Part shown: positions 35,601 to 46,813 of the stretch, piece after piece
Layout: every line of letters begins with the position of its first letter
How positions within the stretch are numbered: the first letter of the stretch is position 1
Assembly: GCA_013823635.1 (NCBI GenBank)
Contig: PNML01000014.1
Span: 1-46,813 of the forward strand
Length of the DNA stretch: 46,813 nt
Direction: 5' to 3'
Source: Polaromonas sp.
GTDB lineage: Bacteria > Pseudomonadota > Gammaproteobacteria > Burkholderiales > Burkholderiaceae_C
Program-made: the position numbers and the translations under genes
The notes under the pieces: generated by a model
What the model was told of the DNA's origin: nothing
Seen by the model: only the letters and a program-made list of their open reading frames with translations
Database searches by the model: none

Positions 35601-36661
35601 AAGTACTCTTTCTCGGCTTCCAGGTAGGCCAGGCTGGTGTATTTGCCGATGTTGGCCTCAAACCCTTCCATGGTGGGGGCACGGGCGGCGACACGCGGGT
35701 CTTTCAGCACCAGGGCTTTGGCCTGGCCGATGGGGATTTCGGCTTTCACGGCGGCCAGGCTGGGCTCCCAGATGCCTTTCAGAAACGTGCCGTAAGTGAG
35801 CAGCAGGTCTTTGCGGGCGTTGCCGTGGCAGGGCACAAACAGGGCGTCCGGCCCACCGGCTTTTTGCAGGGTGTCAAAGTACTTGAAGGTGCCGGGGTAG
35901 GAACCGTCGTCGATGTTGGCGATGCGGTTTTCCATGGCCAAGTCGCCCACATGGAACACCTTGTCTTCCACCACCTCCACGGTCAGGTCGCCCTTGGTGT
36001 GGGCCTGACCGTAAAAATGCATTTTCAGCGTGACTTCACCAAACCGGAATTCGGCACCGTGCTGGGTGGCGCGGTTGGGTGGCGTGACCTTGGTGCCCGT
36101 GCTGCCCTGGTTGGTCCAGCGCTCCATGAGGCTGCGCCACAGGTCGCCCTCGTGTCCCTGGATCTGCTCGGTGGTGTAGGGCAGCGAGTAGATGGGCAGT
36201 TGGGGACCCAGCGCCTCGACAAACGCGTGGTTGCCCAGCCAGTGGTCCCCGTGGAAATGGCTGTTGAACACCGCCACCACCGGCTGCGGCGTGACCTTTT
36301 TGATCATGCGCAGCGCCATTTGCCCGATTTGCAGCGAGGCCCCGGTGTCCACCACCACCACCCCTTTGCCGGTGACCACAAACAGGATGTTGGCCATCAT
36401 GCCGTGGTTTTCCGGGGTGGGGAAAGCGTCTTTGGCGGGCACCATCCACACGTGTTTGCTCAGTTGCACGGGCGCAATGTCGGCCACGGGTGGGCCTTCG
36501 ATGAAGTCCACCAGCTCGCCGGCACAGGTCTGCACCATGGGGACCAGGGACAAGCCCGTTCCCATGGCGCCCACCGCCCCCATGCGCCCAAGGTGGGCCA
36601 ATATCTGGCGGCGGGTGGCGCGTTGGCCATCCATATCAAACAGCACAGGTTTCATGCACAT
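35597..36661 (-). CDS. Exported metallo-beta-lactamase-fold hydrolase, canonical metal site
   Basis: A 354-residue protein with a Tat-like leader (ATRRQILAHLGRMGAVGAMG) and full metal motif NSHFHGDHWLGN, with later ligands in QAHTKGD, VGDLAMEN and PCHGN. Unlike the two hydrolases inside the quinoprotein operons, its HxHxDH site is intact. The ATG at 36661 has GGAGACAACC upstream. It may act with the quinoprotein system or on an unrelated thioester or lactone; the substrate is unknown. A perfect 16-base palindrome lies 58 bases upstream, and the gene ends overlapping the convergent regulator. Confidence 0.85.
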   Translation of the reverse strand: MCMKPVLFDMDGQRATRRQILAHLGRMGAVGAMGTGLSLVPMVQTCAGELVDFIEGPPVADIAPVQLSKHVWMVPAKDAFPTPENHGMMANILFVVTGKGVVVVDTGASLQIGQMALRMIKKVTPQPVVAVFNSHFHGDHWLGNHAFVEALGPQLPIYSLPYTTEQIQGHEGDLWRSLMERWTNQGSTGTKVTPPNRATQHGAEFRFGEVTLKMHFYGQAHTKGDLTVEVVEDKVFHVGDLAMENRIANIDDGSYPGTFKYFDTLQKAGGPDALFVPCHGNARKDLLLTYGTFLKGIWEPSLAAVKAEIPIGQAKALVLKDPRVAARAPTMEGFEANIGKYTSLAYLEAEKEYF

Positions 36662-36718
36662 GGTTGTCTCCAGTGTTGGGGTGGCCACTGGCACCGCACA
36701 AGCACCCCATGGCCCAGT

Positions 36719-36734
36719 CGTTGGCATGCCAACG
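36719..36734. promoter_or_regulatory. Perfect 16-base palindrome upstream of the hydrolase gene
   Basis: CGTTGGCATGCCAACG is self-complementary, about 58 bases before ATG 36661, and probably an operator for the hydrolase gene. A weak GG-N10-GC match lies just downstream of it, too poor to call a sigma54 promoter. Confidence 0.45.
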
Positions 36735-36789
36735 CCTCAAATTATCAACCAATAAGCAATGACTGATGTACTGTTTTTTGGTGCACCCC

Positions 36790-40741
<3,952 letters not shown>

Positions 40742-40764
40742 ACCCCACACAACCCAACACCCCC

Positions 40765-41064
40765 ATGCCCAGCGCTTACATCATTGCCGACGTGACCGTC
40801 ACCAACCCCGAGCAGATGGCCCAGTACCGGGTCTGGAGTTCCAAGGCCATGCAGGAGTTCGGCGCCGAAATCCTGGTGCGCGGCGGTGCCATCGAGGTGC
40901 TGGAAGGCCCCTGGCAACCCACCCGCCTGGTGGTCATGAAATTCCCATCGGTGGAGCAGGCCAAAGCCATGTACCACAGCGACACCTACACCCACGCCCG
41001 CAGCCTGCGCGAAGGCGCCGGTGTGATGCGCATGGTGGTGGTGGAAGGTGTGGAAGGCAGCTGA
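40765..41064 (+). CDS. DUF1330 family protein
   Basis: A 99-residue ferredoxin-fold-like protein (SAYIIADVTVTNPEQMAQYR at the start, VVMKFPSVEQAKAMYHSD in the middle), the DUF1330 signature. The family has no established function; a small-molecule binding or stress role is suspected. It lies between kdsA and eno with 23- and 51-base gaps, in the same operon direction, and is a common passenger in this cluster. Confidence 0.93.
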   Translation: MPSAYIIADVTVTNPEQMAQYRVWSSKAMQEFGAEILVRGGAIEVLEGPWQPTRLVVMKFPSVEQAKAMYHSDTYTHARSLREGAGVMRMVVVEGVEGS

Positions 41065-41106
41065 ACCTGCCAGCAATTCTTTTTTGTGTGTTTCTTCGAT
41101 CATTGA

Positions 41107-42682
<1,576 letters not shown>

Positions 42683-42686
<4 letters not shown>

Positions 42687-43444
42687 ACCCTGGCGCTGGC
42701 GTTGACCCTGCCCGGGGATGGAATGTGGCCTTGCTGGGGGCCGAGTGCACGGGCAAAAGCACGCTGGCCCAGCACCTGTCCCACGCGCTGCAGACCGCGC
42801 TGGACAGCCTGAGCGGCCCCGCCCGGCAGGTGGCCTGGGTGCCCGAAGCCCTGCGCCTGTGGTGTGAGGCCCACCACCGCCTGCCAACCGCACACGAACA
42901 GACCGAGGTGGCGCAGCAGCAGCTGGCGCTGGTGGCCGCCGCCCGCCAGCGGGTGGGGCCCACCGGCTGGTTGGTGATCGACACCACCACCCTCCAAACG
43001 GCGGTGTACAGCCACCATTACTTTGGCGACACCACGCTTTACCCCCTGGCACAGCAGCAGCACACCGGGCTGGACGCCACCTTGCTGATGGGGCTGGACC
43101 TGCCCTGGCAGGCCGACGGCCAGCTGCGCGATGGTCCCGCCACCCAACTGGCGGTGGATGCGTTGCTGCGCGAACAGCTGCAGGCCAGCGGCACACGCCA
43201 CCACTTGGTGTATGGCCGCGGCAACGCCCGCACGGCCGCCGCACTGCAGGCCGTGGCACGGGCATTGCCCTTGGATGACACCACCCAAGACGCCATCAAA
43301 TCAGTAGCTGAAATACTATATCCATCAATCACTACAAGCCAAAAAAGCTCGAAATACCAGTCCAGCTGCGAGTCGTGCAGCGACCCCGGCTGCGAGCACC
43401 TGCTGTTCACCCGGCTGGTGCAGCAGCGCCAGGCGGCAGGCTGA
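42683..43444 (+). CDS. AAA-family P-loop ATPase/kinase, NadR-like
   Basis: A 253-residue P-loop protein with Walker A GAECTGKST near residue 20 and the layout of the NadR/AAA_28 group (nucleotide or nucleoside kinases). DTTTLQTAVYSHHYFGD is the usual second strand. The C-terminus ends in a Cys cluster (CESCSDPGCEHLLF), a likely metal site. Just before it, an AT-rich repeat (43292-43357) encodes about 20 atypical residues. The start is TTG 42683 overlapping ftsB, or GTG 42725, which would keep the P-loop; neither is decisive. Substrate is unknown. Confidence 0.8.
43292..43357 (+). repeat. AT-rich repeat inside the ATPase gene
   Basis: The stretch from CATCAAATCAGTAGCTGAAA to AAGCCAAAAAAGCTCGAAAT is AT-rich in a GC-rich gene and resembles the dispersed Comamonadaceae repeat with TAGCTG and ACTACAAGCC parts. 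It stays in frame and adds about 20 residues. Confidence 0.5.
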
Positions 43445-43483
43445 GCCGCACCAGCCGCGCCCGAACCCGCCGGGTGCCACCCC

Positions 43484-44476
43484 TCAGTGGGTGCCGGGCT
43501 CCACCGGCGGCGTGGCCACCGGCTGGGTGAAGATGTGCGCCGCGTCCACCGGGTCAAACCGGTACTGGGCGCCGCAGAAATCGCAGCCCACCTCCACCTG
43601 GCCCTGCTCGGCAATGATGGACTCCACCTCGAGCGCCCCCAGGCTGCGCAGCATGTGGCTGACCCGTTCCTTGGAACAGCTGCAGGCAAACCGCGGGCCG
43701 TTCTCGCCCGACTGGGGCACAAAACGGGTGTGCGGCTCTTCCCAGAATAAGCGGTGCAGGATGGTGTCCACGTCCAGCGTGAGCAGCTCCTCACGCTTCA
43801 GGCTGGCCGCCAGGATGGCGATGCGGTTGTAGTCTTCGCTCAGGCCAATGTCGTCCTCGTTGCTGCGGGCCGTGCCTTGGCCTGCCAGGTTGGCCTCCCC
43901 CTTGACGGGCAGGCGCTGGATGAGCAAACCCGCCGCCACCTGGTCGTTGGCGGCGAGCACCAGCCGGGTGTCCAGCTGCTCGCTCTGCAGCATGTAGTGC
44001 GCCAGCACGTCGCTCACCCGCTCGATGCGGTGGCGGTGGTCGTCGTACAAGGGCACCACACCCTGGTAGGGCTGCTGGCCGGGCAGGCGGTCTTTGGGGT
44101 CCAGCGTGATGGCACAGCGCCCCTGGTTGTTCACGTTGACCAGGTCGGACAGGCCCACGCTGGCCAATGCGCCATCGGCCACCTCGCCCACCACCTTGGC
44201 GGTGGCGCGCAGGCTGAGGTCGGGCTGCACCTCGGCCACGGCCAGCTTGACCGGACCATCGCCCATGATCTGCAGCACCAGGGCACCGTTGAACTTGATG
44301 TTGGCCTGCATGAGCACGGCCGCGGCCGTCATCTCGCCCAACAGCTCGGTCACGGCCTGGGGGTAGCCGCCCGCCTGTTGCCGGCGGGCCAGGATGTCTT
44401 GCCAGGAGTCGGTCAGGCGCACTAGCATGCCGCGCACGGGCAGGCCATCGAACAGGAATTTGTGAAGTTCAGACAA
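43484..44476 (-). CDS. hslO: Hsp33 redox-regulated chaperone
   Basis: A 330-residue cytoplasmic chaperone switched on by oxidation. The C-terminal redox switch CSCSKE and CDFC (Zn-binding cysteines) and the N-terminal HKFLFDGLPVRGMLVRL are clear. The start is TTG 44476, chosen because homologues begin with SELHKFLF; the next ATG (residue 17) would remove conserved sequence. The gamma carbonic anhydrase gene lies just upstream on the same strand. Confidence 0.95.
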   Translation of the reverse strand: MSELHKFLFDGLPVRGMLVRLTDSWQDILARRQQAGGYPQAVTELLGEMTAAAVLMQANIKFNGALVLQIMGDGPVKLAVAEVQPDLSLRATAKVVGEVADGALASVGLSDLVNVNNQGRCAITLDPKDRLPGQQPYQGVVPLYDDHRHRIERVSDVLAHYMLQSEQLDTRLVLAANDQVAAGLLIQRLPVKGEANLAGQGTARSNEDDIGLSEDYNRIAILAASLKREELLTLDVDTILHRLFWEEPHTRFVPQSGENGPRFACSCSKERVSHMLRSLGALEVESIIAEQGQVEVGCDFCGAQYRFDPVDAAHIFTQPVATPPVEPGTH

Positions 44477-44495
44477 TCGGTTCTTTCAGTCAGGG

Positions 44496-45020
44496 TCAGG
44501 CGATTTTTCTCAGGCCCACGCGGAATCGTTCGGCGTTGGCCATGTAGTGCTGGGCGCTCAGGCGCAGGCCCTGCATCTGCTCGGGCGTGAGCTGGCGCAC
44601 CACGCGCGCGGGGCTGCCCACGATCATGGCGCCATCGGGGAATTCTTTGCCCTCGGTCACCAGGGCGCCGGCGCCCACCAGGCAATTGCGCCCGATTTTC
44701 GCGCCATTGAGCACCACCGCCCCGATGCCGATGAGCGACTCGTCGCCAATGGTGCAGCCATGCAGCATCACCATGTGGCCCACGGTGACGTGCCGTCCCA
44801 CCGTCAGGGGCTGCCCCACGTCGGCGTGCAGCACGCTGCCGTCCTGGATGTTGCTGCCTTCCCCGATGGCAATGTGCTCGGTGTCACCCCGCACGGTGGC
44901 GCCAAACCACACGCTCACACCGGCGGCCAGGCTCACGTTGCCCATGACCTGGGCGCTGTCCGCCACCCATGCAGACGGTTGCACTTGCGGGGCGGTGCCG
45001 TCGAGTTCATAGAGGGCCAT
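44496..45020 (-). CDS. Gamma-carbonic-anhydrase family protein
   Basis: A 174-residue left-handed beta-helix (hexapeptide-repeat) protein of the gamma-carbonic-anhydrase/PaaY group. The repeats run from about residue 20 ([20 protein letters not shown]) and carry the histidines [11 protein letters not shown] expected for the metal site. It may be a carbonic anhydrase or a thioesterase-like acyl-CoA-binding relative. ATG 45020 has AGGAGA upstream. It is 19 bases from hslO. Confidence 0.93.
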   Translation of the reverse strand: MALYELDGTAPQVQPSAWVADSAQVMGNVSLAAGVSVWFGATVRGDTEHIAIGEGSNIQDGSVLHADVGQPLTVGRHVTVGHMVMLHGCTIGDESLIGIGAVVLNGAKIGRNCLVGAGALVTEGKEFPDGAMIVGSPARVVRQLTPEQMQGLRLSAQHYMANAERFRVGLRKIA

Positions 45021-45087
45021 GGGGGAGTCTCCTGCGGGGTGGTGGTTGTCAGCGGCGCGTGGGCCTGCGAAAAATAGAATTGTAGGG

Positions 45088-45963
45088 ATGACCGAATCCC
45101 CCCACTCCCTCGGAGCGGACCACGCCCTGGTGGCCACCGAGTTGGCCGTGCCCCTGCGCGAGCAGGCCCGCGACACCCTGTGCCTGGCTGACCCCTGTGC
45201 CAAAGTCGCCGCCACCCATGCCCTGGCGCAACGCTTGCACCACCTGGCGGCGGGCGCCCGACAAGTGGCCCCACCCCTGGCCTCCCCGGCCGCCGACAGC
45301 CTGCCCGGCAGACCCGCCCTGCCCGACCTGGTTGACCCCGTGCAGGTGCCCACACGCTCGCCCTTCACCCCTGAGGGGATGGCCGCGCTGCTGCACGCGA
45401 TTGCCCACATCGAGTTCAACGCCATCAACCTGGCGCTGGACGCGGTGTGGCGGTTTGACGGCATGCCCGAGGCCTTCTACCGCGATTGGCTGCGTGTGGC
45501 CGATGAGGAGGCCACGCATTTCGACCTGCTGTGCGAACTCCTGTCCACACTGGGCCACGGCTACGGCGACTTCCCCGCGCACGACGGGCTGTGGAGCATG
45601 TGCGTCAAAACACAGCACGACATCACGGCCCGCATGGCGCTGGTGCCCCGCACGCTGGAGGCCCGCGGGCTGGATGCCACACCCCTCATTCAGGCGCGGC
45701 TGCGTCGCGTCAACACACCGGCTGCACTGCGCGCCGTGGACATCCTCGACACCATCCTGCGCGATGAAATTGGCCATGTGGCCATCGGCAACCACTGGTA
45801 CGGCTGGCTGTGTGAGCGCCAGGGCCTGGAGCCCCTGGCGCACTACCGGACGCTGGCCCGGCAACACGCCGCCCCCCGGCTGCGCCCCCCCTTCAACGAG
45901 GCAGCTCGCCGCCAGGCGGGCTTCACCGACACCGAGATGGCCTACCTGCTGACAGCCGGTTGA
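45088..45963 (+). CDS. DUF455 family ferritin-like protein
   Basis: A 291-residue protein of the DUF455 group with a ferritin-like di-iron helical core: [16 protein letters not shown] near residue 110, [12 protein letters not shown] near 138 and [15 protein letters not shown] near 228 supply the Glu/His ligands. The function is not established. ATG 45088 gives a normal N-terminus; the gene is divergent from the carbonic-anhydrase-like gene, 67 bases away. Confidence 0.9.
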   Translation: MTESPHSLGADHALVATELAVPLREQARDTLCLADPCAKVAATHALAQRLHHLAAGARQVAPPLASPAADSLPGRPALPDLVDPVQVPTRSPFTPEGMAALLHAIAHIEFNAINLALDAVWRFDGMPEAFYRDWLRVADEEATHFDLLCELLSTLGHGYGDFPAHDGLWSMCVKTQHDITARMALVPRTLEARGLDATPLIQARLRRVNTPAALRAVDILDTILRDEIGHVAIGNHWYGWLCERQGLEPLAHYRTLARQHAAPRLRPPFNEAARRQAGFTDTEMAYLLTAG

Positions 45964-46012
45964 CAAATGCAGTGGTTGTGCAAAAAAGTGACACATTTAT
46001 TTTTCTTACCAC

Positions 46013-46048
46013 CACAAACACCAGTAAGAAGTACGTAATACCACGTAC
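46013..46048. promoter_or_regulatory. Nested palindromes upstream of yjcH-actP
   Basis: TTCTTAC (46013-46019) pairs with GTAAGAA (46024-46030), spaced by only four bases. Directly after it, GTACGT-N6-ACGTAC (46031-46048) is a perfect 6-6-6 repeat. They lie in the 180-base gap before the acetate-permease operon and could bind its activator. No sigma70 or sigma54 box was clear. Confidence 0.4.
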
Positions 46049-46143
46049 CTAGCATCCCCTCCAACTTCCGCGACCCCTGCTCAGGACCACCTCCGTGGAC
46101 TGGGCAGACGTTGTGACGGGAGTCAACCTCTGGAGGAGACACC

Positions 46144-46452
46144 ATGGAAATGGACTTGGCGCAGCGCATCGCTGGCCACCCGAAATATCAGGAACTCAAG
46201 GCCAAGCGCACCAGCTTTGGCTGGCTGCTCACCATCATGATGATGGTGGTGTATTACGGCTTCATCGTGCTGGTGGCCTTCAACAAATCGTTCCTGGCGA
46301 CCAAGCTGGGCAGCGGCGTGACCACCATTGGCATGCCCCTGGGCCTGGGCGTGATCGTGTTCACCATCGTCATCACCGGCATTTACGTGCGTCGCGCCAA
46401 CAGCGAATTCGACGACCTGACCGAAGAAATCAAGAAGGCTGTCCTGAAATGA
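46144..46452 (+). CDS. yjcH: DUF485 membrane protein, acetate permease partner
   Basis: A 102-residue inner-membrane protein with two hydrophobic helices ([20 protein letters not shown] and [17 protein letters not shown]), the YjcH/DUF485 family. It is nearly always encoded directly before the acetate permease ActP, as here with an ATGA overlap. A TGGAGGAGACACC ribosome site is very strong. Its exact role is unknown. Confidence 0.95.
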   Translation: MEMDLAQRIAGHPKYQELKAKRTSFGWLLTIMMMVVYYGFIVLVAFNKSFLATKLGSGVTTIGMPLGLGVIVFTIVITGIYVRRANSEFDDLTEEIKKAVLK

Positions 46453-46813
46453 AGCGCACCACCCAACTCCTGGGCCTGATGGCCCTCATGCTGGCCAGTG
46501 CGGCCGCGTATGCCGCCGGTGCCGACCTCGGCCAAGCCGAAAAGCAGGCCACCAACTGGACCGCCATCACCATGTTCGGCGTGTTTGTGGCCGGCACCAT
46601 GTACATCACCAAGTGGGCGGCGGCCAAAACCAAGTCCGCCGCTGACTTCTACACCGGCGGTGGCGGCATCACCGGCTTTCAAAACGGCCTGGCCATCGCG
46701 GGCGACTACATGTCCGCCGCGTCCTTTCTGGGTATTTCTGCGGCCGTGATGGCCAGCGGGTTTGACGGGCTGATCTACTCCATCGGCTTCCTCGTGGGCT
46801 GGCCCGTGGTCAC
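46449..46813 (+). CDS. actP: Acetate permease ActP (3' end cut by window)
   Basis: The first 121 residues of a sodium:solute symporter: a signal-like segment ([15 protein letters not shown]), a first membrane helix ([16 protein letters not shown]) and the family motif [26 protein letters not shown] near residue 80. ActP imports acetate and short acids. It fits the oxidation of ethanol to acetate in this island. The gene runs off the right edge. Confidence 0.93.
   Translation, partial: MKRTTQLLGLMALMLASAAAYAAGADLGQAEKQATNWTAITMFGVFVAGTMYITKWAAAKTKSAADFYTGGGGITGFQNGLAIAGDYMSAASFLGISAAVMASGFDGLIYSIGFLVGWPVV

Overview
The window looks like a chromosomal stretch from a high-GC betaproteobacterium, most likely Burkholderiales/Comamonadaceae. 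The reasons are the GC-rich codon use, the Bug-type solute-binding protein, short AT-rich family-type repeats, and a coaBC / pyrG-kdsA-eno-ftsB housekeeping block in the order usual for that group. No rRNA, tRNA, CRISPR array, prophage or insertion sequence was recognised.

Region 1 (1-8935) starts with a truncated 4Fe-4S protein that resembles the electron-transfer subunit of tungsten aldehyde oxidoreductase, next to a GAF/HTH regulator without an AAA+ domain. It continues with a TonB-dependent receptor, an AraC regulator with an EamA exporter, a DUF779 protein with an acetaldehyde-type aldehyde dehydrogenase, and an ABC ATPase.

Region 2 (9021-28228) is a quinoprotein alcohol-oxidation island. 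It holds a beta-propeller protein, ABC substrate-binding protein and permease, SoxYZ-like carrier and metallo-hydrolase operon. Next come a PQQ alcohol dehydrogenase with the D-x-D signature of lanthanide enzymes, a cytochrome c, the pqqABCDE operon (with a Bug protein at its 3' end), a divergent S33 peptidase and second metallo-hydrolase pair, a sigma54 activator, and a PedF-type cytochrome / MoxJ-like protein / cytochrome operon. Sigma54 -24/-12 promoters precede the TonB receptor, the propeller operon, the dehydrogenase and PedF. Three of these have TGT-N11/12-ACA palindromes upstream. I infer one sigma54 regulon driven by the activator encoded here.

Region 3 (28249-36734) is metal-oxyanion transport. 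It has modE divergent from modABC with a clear operator, a tungstate tupBCA operon divergent from a HTH-PBP regulator, and a third metallo-hydrolase. Region 4 (36790-45963) is mostly housekeeping. The right edge (46144-46813) begins a yjcH-actP acetate-uptake operon.

Together the genes fit a route alcohol -> aldehyde (periplasmic PQQ dehydrogenase plus cytochromes) -> acetate (aldehyde dehydrogenase, possibly also a tungsten enzyme), with acetate uptake and dedicated lanthanide/PQQ/W/Mo supply. The lanthanide and tungsten assignments are inferences from motifs and context.
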